Source: Panopea generosa (Eukaryota; Mollusca; Bivalvia; Adapedonta; Hiatellidae). From it: a stretch of 64,000 nt of DNA. Location of the stretch: NCBI GenBank assembly GCA_029582155.1, contig CM055899.1, positions 72,159,719 through 72,223,718 on the forward strand, in the 5' to 3' direction. The position numbers and the translations under genes are program-made. The notes beneath the pieces are model-generated. The model worked only from the letters and a program-made list of their open reading frames with translations, had not been told where the DNA came from and did no database searches. Positions 9,365-21,299 of this stretch are shown in pieces. Position 1 is the first letter of the stretch; each line of letters starts with the position of its first letter.

Positions 9365-11954
9365 GTTTTATTTGCAGCCGTCGAACTATGCGCGAATATA
9401 AATATAGAAATGTGTTTTCCATACTTCAGCCAATAATGTGTGCATGCGACACTTGCCAGTGACATTTCTTGTTTATTACGGATGTTGTATGTGACGTTTC
9501 TATTTTACCCTGACTTTACAGATGGTATGGTCTGCTTTAGACCATCTTTTTATCTTTATATTTAGATTTCTGCATTATTCCTGCATTTAACTCCATTTTA
9601 ATTCTTTTCCATTATCACATTGGATAGAGAATGGTGGTCCTTCTGACTAATAAATGTCTTTAAACAATGGTGTTACTTCTTTGTTGCGTTTGGAAGTGAG
9701 AGGGCATAACCAAATATCGACTGAATACATCAATAACACACAATACAATTCTGTATGTTTTACTTTAAATTGCAATTGGAATATTGAGCTTAGAAACTAA
9801 ATTTATCTGAGTCGATAGTTTACACAGGACTGGTCTCAGAGGAGCTTTGTTGTCAAACACAGGACTACACATCTGTCTATCAGGTCATGTTTTTAAATCT
9901 TTTAACACTGATTTGTACCATACACCCTCGAACGCAGACTGGAGCCTGTAACTGATCGTCTTAACCTCACTTCCTTTTAATACCAGAAATGCTTTCTTTG
10001 ATGCCGATTGATTTCTGATTGTTTAAGAAGCAGTTTCTGGTTGACAAATAGTCTAGTTTCTGTCTTCCCATTGATAGGGTTTTTATCATTTTTTAATGTA
10101 ACAGTAAATCTGTAAGCCACCTTCGCACAAGTCGAATTACACTCTGAACGTAAGACCAGTCTGCCTTTCTCTAACATTTGCATATTCCATTTGCAAAATA
10201 TCTGAAATGAGAAAATTTTAGCAAGTGGTACTTCTTTAAAACAAGAATGGTTGGTGAACAGCTGTTTCCGCCTTGCTATGAAACACTATTTTATATTCTA
10301 TAATCAGGACCCACCACTTTATTTATCAATCAAACAATCTTAACATCAATAATAATACTACATGTTCATAAATAGTACCTGAAACTGAACACATTAACAT
10401 AACTGAAGAGTATATTGTTTTTGACTATCACTGATATAACGGGTACTGTGATACAGAACAGAACATACGATTGCTCGAACAGATTGATAACAGAATGTAG
10501 AGGGGTTCAGACAGGCAGCCAAATGAAAATGAAACAGGTATGGTAAAATGAAAAAAGCGTAAGATAATATGAAGCAACATAAGAAATACAAGTAGGGAGA
10601 CAGTTCAGATAAAAAAATGAAGAAGTAAAAAGCAACTATTTTTGTGACGGGCTAACTCCAATGACCTTGACGTTGAGATAACTTACCCTTAAGAAAATTA
10701 ATAATGGCCACCATTTCCCGAAAGCCTGTCCACATTATGAATGTTCATTAAGGTTGGTTGTTGCAATTATTCAATGATGCAAAGTTGAATTTGCAAGAGA
10801 ATGTAAATTCATTAAAAAGAGTAAAGGTCCATTACTCAGTAAGAATTCATTGAAATTGAATGCAAAGAATAAATGCGTTAGTTTGGACCATATATCTGCT
10901 GAGCAACAAAGTTTCATTTGAATCAGTTAAAACTTTTGGAAGAGTTGCATCTGTAATGGTGTTAAAAGTAGATTTAGTACTACTATTTAGTAGATTTAGT
11001 AACTACTATTGTCTCTAAATTACATTTCTAAATATATTTGGATGATGTGTTAAAGCAAACAATAAAGAAAGTGACCTTTATATGTACATTTTTTATTTGT
11101 TATGGAAATTAAGAAACAAATTTATTTTGATTTTCATATCTTTTGTTTTTCTCATAAAAGTAATATCCTTATTAACATATGTGACCAGCGGTCGTCAGAG
11201 CAATAACAATACGGTCGGTGAGGGGTTTAAGGGTTTAATGCAGTGTAGTTTTCTCAATATATGAGACAAGAACCAGGTTGATCAGCAAGTAGAGAATAAT
11301 AAAATGATATGATATGAGTAAATCTTCACAGATTTTCTAAAGGTTGCTGTCTTTTTGACTGTCGGAAGAAAAGTGCATAGATGGTTAGTTTTGTGGGAAT
11401 TAGAAATTGTTTAGTTTACCCATCATGCAACAAAATCGCTCACTCATCACTCACTCATTTCCTCAATAACTTCGTGCAAATACATACACGTGTTTATATT
11501 GATACACTTACATCACAACACAAACATGAAACAGATTGTAGGTCTATTTTATACATGCCAGATTACTTATGACAAGGAGGCTCGCAACTATAAATTATAA
11601 TTCATGATGTGGCCAAAAGTAAGCCCTTGTCACATACAACATAGTGCAAATCTTCAAAATCAATTTAAAATATGTAACCATACACGGTATTGATGAACTT
11701 TATTAATTTAGATGTTCCAATATCAAATTAAGTTTATCTTTCTTTATTTGCATAACACACAGTCACTGGCTTGTACATGACACTGTTTTATTGAATAGCA
11801 CATTTTCCCAACGTATTCAGCTCCTCAATATTCTTCTGGATTGTTTTGATGCCCGGGCCTTACAGGCAGACAATAACAACAGAACACTTTTATATTTACT
11901 TACATATATGACACCCTGTTTCATTTAATTTTCGTCAAACATATCAATTCCTTA
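9365..11954. other. No supported gene over 2.6 kb
   Basis: No transposon signature, array or convincing exon was seen. A 68-codon minus frame at 9977-10183 sits behind a pyrimidine-rich acceptor (TTCTCATTTCAG at about 10203), but nothing else supports it. Confidence 0.35.
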
Positions 11955-12590
11955 TGATCCTTATTTTTTATGCCAAGCCTTTAAGGCTGCCTTAAAATCA
12001 AAGTCTTTTAACGCAGGTCCATCAGTGGATATGGTCACCAGATTGTCCAAAGCAGATGAAGACATTGTATTTCTGAGTGCTGTTTTAATCAGATTTTGCG
12101 TACAGAACCCAATTTCACAATCAGCAGTAGAAACTGGTAACACTAAAAGTCTCTCAGCAGAGGCAGAGAAAAAATGCTGATTCCTAATTGCCAACATAGG
12201 ATGTGTCGGACACTGCCTTATTTACAATGTCATGGCTGGCTCTGGAGAATTTGACAAAATGCTAAACAGTTCATGTCTGTATCCCACCTTACCCACTGTG
12301 CCAAAATAATCAGTGACAATATCGTTGTCACTCTCAACATCAATAACTTCAGAGCTGGGTTGAACATGTTGCTCAAAGCAGTCAGGATCATCCCATCACT
12401 GTTGTCAGCGAAACGGCCATTAAGACTTGTAACCATACCAGTCACAAACCTGTCACACACATTGACTGACTCCTGTGTTTCTAATTGTACCAATGGCGAA
12501 ACACAGCGCCAACCGTGCTTGTATAAATGGCGAAACACAGCGCCAACCTTCTTGTAATATACTCGCGTTTTAATAAGGAACATTTAAACT
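11955..12590 (-). pseudogene. ZNF862-like hAT transposase relic, C-terminal part
   Basis: The 11961-12197 frame carries the hAT dimerisation block: SASAERLLVLPVSTADCEIG followed by FCTQNLIKTALRN (consensus LPVSTADCERGFSxQNxIKT). It ends FDFKAALKAWHKK. Upstream, the frame at 12230-12583 carries RFVTGMVTSLNGRFADNSDG and then slips near 12365 into another frame that continues SEVIDVESDND. At least two frameshifts and the missing catalytic domain make it inactive. The family is the same as, or close to, the relics at 6850 and 22230. Confidence 0.8.
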
Positions 12591-13489
12591 GGCCTAGTGC
12601 TTTCAACGGGCGACAGACTATGCCACATGGCATGAGGCCTTCCAAAAATGTTTTATGTAAATTAGGCTCTCACTTCGAATACCTAAAACTGTTAGATCTG
12701 CTATTCTGAACAACAATGTATAATATTTTATTATGTTTATCGACCTAAATTGATTTGATCGATTTGGTATATGGATTCAATCTGAAACGGTATTATTCGA
12801 TTTATTATAACTTAAATGTTAATTTATTGAGTAAATTGTAATTGAGGCTGTACTTCGTACAAATCAAAATAAAATATTTGTACTGTTAAGTTCTGCTCTA
12901 TTCAGTATTCCTTTTATATTCTTTTGAAATGTATTAGGTTTTTTTTTTCATTTTGAATCATGTTCCAAACATTTTTAATGGTTTTCTAATGGCGCTGGTG
13001 AAATAGTCCGTTTCGTTGTTTATTGGATTTTCGTGCTTTCTCCGCTTCCTTCCTCTCTGCGTGAGAATTTTTCCTCAGTTATTTATTTTACCCTAGTACA
13101 ACCTGTTGGCAGAAATTTAAAGGAGTTTAAGAAGAAAAATAGGATTTTTAAGTTTGAAATAAAACTGTAAAATGTTGTTGAAGACATGTTGGGACAATTA
13201 TGTCAGTGTTACATATTTGCCACAGTAAGTGAAGAGGGTGCGTCTTTGTCTGTTAATTAATTAATTTTGAATCAATTTAAGCTGTAGATATAGTTACTAA
13301 ACATTTTATTTTTGTACCCATAGCAATCTAAACAGTTTTGTAACAGAGTTGCACCTTCAGTATTGCACAAAAGCTATTAATGAATCTCCCCTTAGTGCAA
13401 AGGACAGGTTTGAACAATAAACCCGTGATGAATTATGTTGTAAAATGAACAGTACTGCTTTTACAAGGAAAAGGAAATAAATTGAAGAG
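12591..13489. other. AT-rich stretch with no gene seen
   Basis: No element or exon was recognised. Confidence 0.4.
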
Positions 13490-13640
13490 TTCCGGGGGTG
13501 AGATGGCTCTACCGAAAAGGTGTCTGCCACTCACTCTAGAGGATTCGAGCCCTGTCTGGGACCTTCCTTCAGACTTCTCATAAAGGATATTAGTGACACT
13601 AAAATGTCCAAATAAAACTTTATTGCAGTCGGTCAATTAT
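13490..13640 (+). mobile_element. tRNA-derived SINE
   Basis: The head has a pol III type-2 promoter layout. An A box TGGCTCTACCG lies at 13504-13514 and a B box GGATTCGAGCC at 13541-13551, with about 27 bases between them. The flanks do not close into a mature tRNA cloverleaf, and unrelated sequence follows to about 13640, so I call a SINE rather than a tRNA gene. The 3' boundary is approximate. Confidence 0.6.
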
Positions 13641-15470
13641 TCAAAATAAAATGCTGGTCCTTCATTTTCGACCACACATAATTTTAGTTGTTTGGACTCT
13701 CCAATTTAGTTCACGGTTACGAATCGTACGCCTCATTGTTTTATCACTTCCCCATTGTACGTCTTCAATATCGGCGTAGGTTTGCTAAATTCAACGTCTC
13801 CAAACAATCTGTTGAAATCGGTTTTCTGACATCAAGCTGACCGATGCACCTCACTTGGCATTTCTATTTTCTACAAAAAGATGAAATAGCAAAAAGTTGT
13901 AAAAACAAAGATTTAATGAATTAGATGGAAATAAAACATGCTCATTTTTGTTACTATATAAAGTAACATGTGTATTAATTGCCAATAATTCATGTGGTTT
14001 AATGTTTTACACAGGGACTCGGAATTAGCGTACTTACATGGCATTACTTGTTTCATTGAATATACTATTGTCTATTACAAACTGGCGGCCATATACACAA
14101 CGTGTAACCATTGAATGGATATGATCGGAAGTATGTGGCTCGACTTGACGACGTCTCAATACATAAACCAGCATATTCCATTCCTTCCAAAAGCATCATA
14201 AAGTATTCACCGCCTCGTGAGGATTATGTAAATTATAGATTTACACATGAGAGAGAGAGGAGCTATAAATTGTTCAAAAGAACAACTGTCTCAGAGAAAG
14301 TACGATGTCTATTTACTAAGTGGGTGAGGTCAATAGGTGAACAGCATGTTATAGTACAAGTTATGAAAAGTAAGAAAGAATGGTCAACGTATAAACTCCC
14401 TCTCTTTAGTTGTCCCTTCTAGAATGAATAATGCATGACAGTCATGGAGGTTAGGTGTAGTTTCAATAAATTCAACGTTTCCCTCCCGAGGATAAAACGA
14501 CAGCAACGCCATCTCGACTTTGCAGGTGTTCGCTGGAAGGTTATTTATAGCCCACTGTTAGGTTATTTATAGCCCATAGTTCGGTTAACACAAAAAAAAA
14601 CATTGATTGAAAACAAACCTGTGTCTTCGCACTCAACGGGTTACTCCATAATGTCTCGCCCGTCACATCATCCCTAACCAATTCAGTTATGTCTTTAATA
14701 CCGGCCATTTTTGTAAACAAGAATATACTTTCGAAAAAAACTTACGCCAGTTAAGGATGTGGTGAAAAGTTACGTAAATACGTACGATATTTTTAAGAAA
14801 ATTCGTATTTTTTTTTCTTCGTGAAACGGTCTTTTATCCTATCACCGACTGATTTTATAGAAGAAAAGTGTCGTATAAACTTTTGCTTTATCCGACACAA
14901 CAGCCTTTATCCAACACCTTCTTGACGGACTACTTACCCCACCAACCAACAGATCATGCAATGACATCGTCCACAAACTCATTCCAGTCTCAGTTTTATG
15001 GCGCAGTGTTTAATGTCCAAAATGTTAATGTTAACAGCAATTCACATAACTGAATTCTTATTCCTATTTGGATAAATGAAATCTGTTGTCATGTTAAATT
15101 CACATTTTTTGATGATCGACGCACATGCGTTATTATTATGCACAGTGATTATCGTTCCTGAATGACCGGATTATAATTGAAAATTAAATTACAGAAACAG
15201 TGATTGAAATTGTTATATTTTATATGTTGATTAACTTTGAATGGAAGAATAAACTCGTTTTTGCTCTCATTTTTATGGGTTTGTACGTTGAATAGGATAA
15301 CTATTTAATGTTGCGCAATAAAATTATCTGCCATGTTCCATATTAATACGCACGGTTAAACGGCTTTAAAATTTAAAGGCCCCGCACCAGAGTGTTTTTT
15401 TTAATAAAATGACTATAATTCGTCAATAAAATGACGAAAATTAAAAAAAATAGATAGTAGGCTAATAGGA
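13641..15470. other. No supported gene
   Basis: Two plus-strand frames (14111-14422 and 14868-15053) were examined. Neither shows a domain or splice context that I can defend. The short duplicated phrase TTATTTATAGCCCA occurs twice near 14540-14577. Confidence 0.35.
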
Positions 15471-15473
15471 TAA

Positions 15474-15625
15474 ATAGAATATTAGGTTAGTATCTTTATG
15501 TACTCTATTTTATCGGACTCGTCTCCGAAAAGTTTATACCGCTCGGCAGAACCTCGCTGTATAAACCTTTCTTCAACTCGTCCGATAAATTAAAGTACAT
15601 AAAGACACTAGCCTAATATTCTCTA
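15474..15625. repeat. Near-perfect inverted repeat (hairpin), ~150 bp
   Basis: The left arm beginning AGAATATTAGGTTAGTATCT at 15476 pairs with the right arm ending AGCCTAATATTCT at 15622. Pairing extends inward through GTACATAAAG and TATCGGAC/GTCCGATA, with few mismatches. The centre carries a second, shorter complement (TTTATAC / GTATAAA). Such palindromes are typical of foldback elements or MITEs. No coding capacity. Confidence 0.75.
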
Positions 15626-16208
15626 TTTTCACGTAAGTTCGACTTACGTAAAGACTTACGTTAAAAATTTGCGTTCTCTGCATCTGTTCCAAGGTGTGGT
15701 GGAAGTGTGAGGATCGTCCAGTGTGAATAATTCTTTCAACTTGTACTTACTGAAGTACCTGAAATATACGAGATGTCGTTTTTTACTTTTTATCATATAC
15801 TTTACTGTGCAGAAGTGATAAACACACTACACGACATTAACAAAGTGTAATATATCTCTTCCCATTGCTAGTCGGTTTCCCCATAACTAGGCTCTTGTAT
15901 GTAAAAAGCTGATCTACTTTCTGTCTTCTGAATATATATAAATGGTGTTGATTTGTCATAGTAAAATGATGTTGTTTTGAGATATTACGCCATACTAGGC
16001 TGACAGAAACTGATATGGGCGATTTATTTGTTTCTTATAAGAGTACCATTTTTCTGAATTATGTAATAAAAAGCAAATAACTACATTCATGCTCATTTAT
16101 CTTTTTATTTATTAAACTTTTTTTTTATATTTCACTTCATCAAGCTTTGGATATAAAAAGTATGTTTAAATGTATCATATGTAGTGCTTGTTTCTTTAAC
16201 CATTTTGT

Positions 16209-16935
16209 TCAATTTTGAGCCACTGAGTCGCGGTCTGCTTTCAGAATCGTCTGCCCCGGAAGTGTAGTTGAAACCATGGTGCTTGGTACATCAGCCATGG
16301 TGGTGGAATCTGGATCATTAAGCACTCGGACCTTTTTCCGACATGTTGGTTTGTCGTTCATTGGTTTCCTACCCTGATATGGACCATGCCGAAAAGGAGT
16401 TCTATCAGAATTTTCTCTGACAGTAATGTTTAATTTTGTTAACACTTCTGTTTGGAGGTTAAAACCAAATTTTAGCTCCATCTTTAGTATTGAGCTGGAT
16501 TTCATCATGGTAGAGTAAAGAGTCACCGACAAAATTCTGTGTATTATCTACATACGAAAATTCTTTTTCTGCACATAGATCTTTCAATGATGCATTCACT
16601 TCATTCTTTGAAGTGAAAGTTTGTCCCTTTATTTTGGGTGAACTGAGGACATCACAATATTGATGTCTTTATTGTAATGTTGCACAACATTTACCTAATC
16701 CCTGAAGACTTCCATAATTGAGTGTGGTGTATCAGCATGGATACCAATGGCATAAGTTCTTTTGATTATCTTACTTGTATGTGCCATTGTGGTGATAGAA
16801 TTCTCTATTGGTTTTACTCTGTCACTAGAATGAGATTTTATTGGCAGATTTATTGGTCCAATTTGTTCTTAGCTAGTTTTTGTTTACAAAGAATTCTGGT
16901 TACCGAGTCTCCTAGAATTACATTCGGTATTTTGT
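16209..16935 (-). pseudogene. SGNH-hydrolase (esterase) domain relic
   Basis: The minus strand shows the first and last blocks of an SGNH/GDSL hydrolase in the right order. Block I reads VILGDSVTRIL, with the GDS at 16912-16904. Block V reads DSLLYHDEIQLNTKDGA (about 16530-16480), where the family has D-x-x-H; here the catalytic His position is Gln. A frame shift between the 16550-16660 frame and the 16209-16532 frame, and stops near 16830, break it. Esterase domains of this kind occur in ORF1 of some CR1-type LINEs and in other mobile elements, so this is probably transposon debris. The C-terminal ~60 residues are basic and unrecognised. Confidence 0.55.
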
Positions 16936-17364
16936 TTATTATATTTTTTTGTGCAGGCTCATTTCTGCTGAATTACCATCCACTTACTCTCTCAAAGAGT
17001 TCACCTCCTCCCTGTGGCTACGAAATTTGTCAATAATCAATTGTGTCGAAGTGTTTGTAGAATGTCACTGAGTCTTGCCTTCCGTCATAACTAAACTATG
17101 TTTACAAACCAGAATTGTCAGATTAGAATTCTTGAAATGGACAGTTGTCGTTCGTCATTATTCTGTTAAGTTGTAATATAGTATAATAATTATAATACGT
17201 TGAAGATGTCAACGCATCTCAATGACATAGTTATATAAAAAATATTGATGTGTTTCCTTAAACAACTGCAAACACTTACATATGCTGAGCAAAACTTTAA
17301 ACAAGACCGGATAAGATTGGCTGTATAAACAAATAATCTCAATATATTGCAAGATACTTTAATG
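16936..17364. other. Non-coding flank of the hAT insertion
   Basis: No gene was recognised. It ends at the left target-site duplication of the hAT element. Confidence 0.4.
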
Positions 17365-17372
17365 ATTACAAC
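17365..17372 (+). repeat. hAT target-site duplication, left copy
   Basis: The 8-bp ATTACAAC directly precedes the element's TAGTGATT end. An identical copy follows the other end at 21292-21299. Eight base pairs is the length expected for hAT insertion. Confidence 0.9.
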
Positions 17373-20300
17373 TAGTGATTGGAATCGGTTCAAAAAATTA
17401 AAACCGATTAATCCAATTAATCGGAAGCCCTAACCGATTAGATAATCGGTTAATAATCGGTTCGACCAATTTCATTTTAGGTACTTTGCTGTTGCATGCA
17501 CAGATGCCACCTACACAATTTGAAATTTAAACTCTTTCTCTCTTTTGTATACTAAATATAATTAAAAATAAGCTGTCAAAACAGTTTCGATCCAAATATA
17601 GGCCCCACATAATGTATGATGTTGTGTGATTCCAAACATTTTGAAATGATTTCAAAAGTATACAGAAGGAAATGAGTTACCCTTATCAAGTTATCATAAC
17701 CTGATAAAAACTAGAAACATCAGATTAATATTTTAATCTTTTTAACTGGTTTTGTAAAACATAAAAAATGTGACAGTGCATAATGTGTAATAAAGTTCTC
17801 TTTTTCAGAAAAGTTCTCCGTTTTGCTTTTTTAAAACCTAATATTTTCAACCATAGGACATCTCAAACAGTGAGAAAAAAATAGGCTGCTGCATTGAAAA
17901 TGAAACATCTGATCTGGACCTATACTGTTGCTATAGACACTGATCAGATTCCACATGTCCATGTTAAATAAGTATCACCAATATGTTTTTCTATTCATCT
18001 TCAGGAATTTTAGCATGTCCACAAGTTCTGGTTTCATACGGGCACGTTTTTTGCTGACTATGTTCCCAGCAAGACTAAAAACTCTCTCTGACGGCACCGA
18101 GCTTGCAGGCACAGCCAAAACTGACTTGGCAATTCTCGATATCCTCGGATATTGATATTCATTTTCTTTCCACCACTGAAGAAGAGTAAGGTTGGAATCT
18201 GTTTCTTTTCTCTCAGAACGAAGATATCTATCCAGTTCTTCTCTTATCAAGTCAGCCATTGGAACAGATGATTCACCTACGATGCACACATCACTTAACC
18301 AGTCCACCGAGTCTGAGCAGACTATTCTAGACTTTTTGGAAACTGGTTCATCTTCATTGGGCTGACTGCTGCTATCAGTATCTTCCTCTGGCAGAGATGG
18401 TAAATTTGGCAACTCTGGAACACTTACAGGTGTGGCAGTTGAATCTGCCTGCTCCTTTTTAACTAACACAGTCTGCTCATAGACTCTTTGCTTTAACAGC
18501 TCAATGGCTTTTTCTTTCTCATTTTCTTCTAGGAACCCCAAATTCTTTGTGTCTGGGTTGAGAATCGCTGCCAGCAAGCTAATGTCCTCAGTCTCAGTAC
18601 GCTTAATCATTTCAGTCCTCATTATTTCCTTCATGGTTTGCACTGTTTCATTGTCCTCTTCAGTGGCAAGTATACACCTCTGAAGTTTTTCCGTTATGGC
18701 ACAAACATATTGAATGGAAGGAGTATTTTCACAACACAGGATAGTTGTAGCTTTCTTGAAGCTTTTTAAAACTTTGACAACATCTTGTAAAACAGTTTGT
18801 TCTTCAAAGGTGTACACATTTGCCTTGATAGTATTTGTGGCTGTCTTGGACAGATTTTCATTTACACTCGCCACATTCGTAACAGCTGGTGTCTGTTCCA
18901 AAAGACGGATCAACATGTCAAGAGTGCTGTTCCATCTTGTTGGACAGTCCATTATCAGTCGATGGCCGATCAACTCGGGGGAAGAAGAGTACACAATCCT
19001 CTGATTTTGAATTAACAGATCAGAGGCTGATGATGACTTGTGGAAAAATGTAACCATACTTCTGCCTTTCTTCAACAGGTTTGACAAATAGGGTACCTGA
19101 AGTGATTTCTTCACTATTAGATTTATTCTGTGGCCAAAACAACCAAACCTTGTGAGGCCAAGTAACTTTACAGCTTTAACTTCATTTGCTGCATTGTCAG
19201 TAGTGATGACTGCTGGAGTCAGTCCCCAACCATCAATTGTTTGCTGCAGATTTTCTGCGATATGTTCACCTGTATGCTGTCCTTCGATTTTCTTGGTTTG
19301 CAGAACCGCACTTTTCAACTCCCAGTTATCATTAATCATATGACATGTTACCGTATCAAAGCTTTGTGTACTTATGCTTGTCCATCCATCATGGGTCAAG
19401 CTAACCTGCTGGCCAGCTACATCTTTTGCAATCTTGTCCTTCATCTCTGATGCCTTTCCCTCCATACATTTTACCACAGATTTCTTTGATGGGAGAGCAT
19501 ACCTGAAAAACATGCATTTAGAAAAAATATTAAAAGTTACTTTTTTAAATGAGCCTTACTATGGGATTTCCAACCAAATGACATTACATACATACCCAGA
19601 GCAAATGCTGCATTGAAAATGCAGTATATGATCTGGGCCAACATTGTTTGTCAGGCAAGTCACCGTACCAGATAGTAGATATTAATGAGTGGCAAACGCC
19701 AAACAGTAAAGTGCGGAACCTGTTTGGATGCTGCAGTTTCATTGTCAAATTGTTGCCCATATTGTTATTCAGAAATGATAGTTACTGAGTGTCTGAGTGA
19801 GTGTGATTTTAACAATTATGCCACCAAGAAAAAATAAATAAAATGAAACGGCCAACATTTATCAAAATGTTGCTTACTAAAACTGAGCAGATGAGAAGTT
19901 TCTTAACCCATGCCCTCATGAATATTTATTCCAAACTCTACTACCTACTATGATTATATAAATAGATATATTTTATATATTGACACATAAAATAAGGATG
20001 TAGGAGCTGACTCATCTGAGTCTACTGTTAGCAAAATCTTGTAAATCTGTTTTCAGCAGGACAAATGTTAGTTAAATGTTTACATTAATATTAATCAAGT
20101 AAAAGGTAATTTCTTATTTGGCAAATGTTTAATTTAAAGTCATATTAATTAGTTTTATGCCCAGGAATAAAATGGAACAAACTTCAACAAAGTAGAACAA
20201 GATCAATTGGCAATTTGGCACTTATTTGTTCCAAAATTTCATTTAGGATTATATGTAATTAATGGAAGTAAATCTGCTGCTCATTTGATACCTTGGCTCT

Positions 20301-21291
20301 AATTCGACAATAAAGGTGCGGAAAATTGGATGATCTAGAAGACTCAATGGCAGGGCCTTGTCCACCATCACTTGCATAAGCAAATCATCCAGCTTCGCTT
20401 TTTTCTCAGTAGACAACTTCCCAGTTCCACCACTCCCAAAGGCACGCTTGATGGTTGAGTCTATTTTTGGTTGTGCCTGTTCCTTTTGCTCGGACAGAAG
20501 ATGCTTATGATCCAACTTCAAATGAGACATGAGGTTTGTGGTATTGCCTGTAAATAAAGAAACATCATAAATAGTTTATTATAATGATTAATTATAATTA
20601 TGATGATAATTTCATAATCGTAATAAAATGACAAAAGCAAGGCTCTCAGTTTCTCAGCAGAATATGTTCAACATGTCAATGATCCATTGCCCATTTTCAT
20701 ATGATAAAATTTATACCAGATATGTTCCCTTTAATCGGCACGAAATAATGGGTCATAGCTTCTACACTATTTGATGTCTTGGCAAATTATTTCAGAATAA
20801 AACGAAAATTTGATCAAAATAAAATGGAAAGAACACTGCAGTGATAAATTATTTTGAGAATAGCTTACTTTAGCGTTAGTAACTTAATAATGTCGTATCA
20901 TGTTGGCAGAATCTTTGCACAATTACCCCACCCACTTTTTTCAACCAACCTTTGTTAGAATACTCCTTCCTACAAATAGAACACACAGCTCTAGATATAT
21001 CAATGTCGCCATTGTGGTTCTTCTTGAATTTAAAATGGTTCCACACCATGGATCTGGCTTTTGCACCTGGATATGGGAATAATTCCGCCGCTTCGTTATT
21101 GTTGCGATTCATGGCGTGTAGTCTGCGTTCTTGGGTTATCTCCCTTGGCTAAACGAAATTACCAGAAAAGAGCGGGAACTACAGGAAATATCAGCACGAC
21201 GTCGCCGATCTCAGAATTGGAAATCGATTATCGCCGATATACTCTCAACCAACTGATTGTCGCCGACCCAGCGATAATCGGTTCATCACTA
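17373..21291 (-). mobile_element. Complete hAT (ZBED-type) DNA transposon, 3919 bp
   Basis: The element is bounded by short terminal inverted repeats, TAGTGATT at the left and TAGTGATG (read inward on the minus strand) at the right, 7 of 8 identical. Each is flanked by the same 8-bp duplication ATTACAAC. Both subterminal regions (17382-17465 and about 21195-21285) hold clustered AATCGGTT/AACCGATT or TCGCCGA motifs, as expected for transposase-binding sites. The only gene is a three-exon minus-strand transposase that appears intact. The perfect target duplication and unbroken frame argue for a recent insertion. Confidence 0.9.
17975..21112 (-). CDS. hAT transposase, ZBED1-like, three exons, apparently intact
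   Basis: Exons are 21112-20950, 20547-20292 and 19502-17975; the joined CDS is 1947 bases (648 residues), close to ZBED1 size. Junctions are AAAG|GTTGGT to TTTACAG|GC (Gly55 split) and CCAAG|GTATCA to TTTTTCAG|G (Arg140 split), and the reading frame runs cleanly across both. Residues 20-68 form a BED zinc finger (C44, C47, H63, H68). The catalytic core shows D178 in LTHDGW, D242 in ITTDNAAN, the C261/H264 block GCFGHR, then CPTRWNS. The C-terminal dimerisation block SVPSERVFS holds E612. The protein would bind the element ends in the nucleus and cut and paste the DNA. No stop or frameshift is present. A host-domesticated gene is unlikely because TIRs and target duplications are still intact. 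Confidence 0.9.
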
Positions 21292-21299
21292 ATTACAAC
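21292..21299 (+). repeat. hAT target-site duplication, right copy
   Basis: ATTACAAC, identical to 17365-17372, directly after the terminal CATCACTA of the element. Confidence 0.9.

Noticed and set aside
9977-10203. Possible terminal exon on the minus strand behind TTCTCATTTCAG
   Set aside because: The acceptor is good, but the 75-residue product shows no family and no partner exon was found.
14111-14422. 103-codon plus-strand frame (MNGYDRKYVARLDDVS…)
   Set aside because: Its composition is protein-like but no family or splice context was recognised.
14868-15053. Short frame ending FYGAVFNVQNVNVNSNS
   Set aside because: The ending resembles tails of some Crypton-type proteins, but the upstream frame does not support a recombinase.
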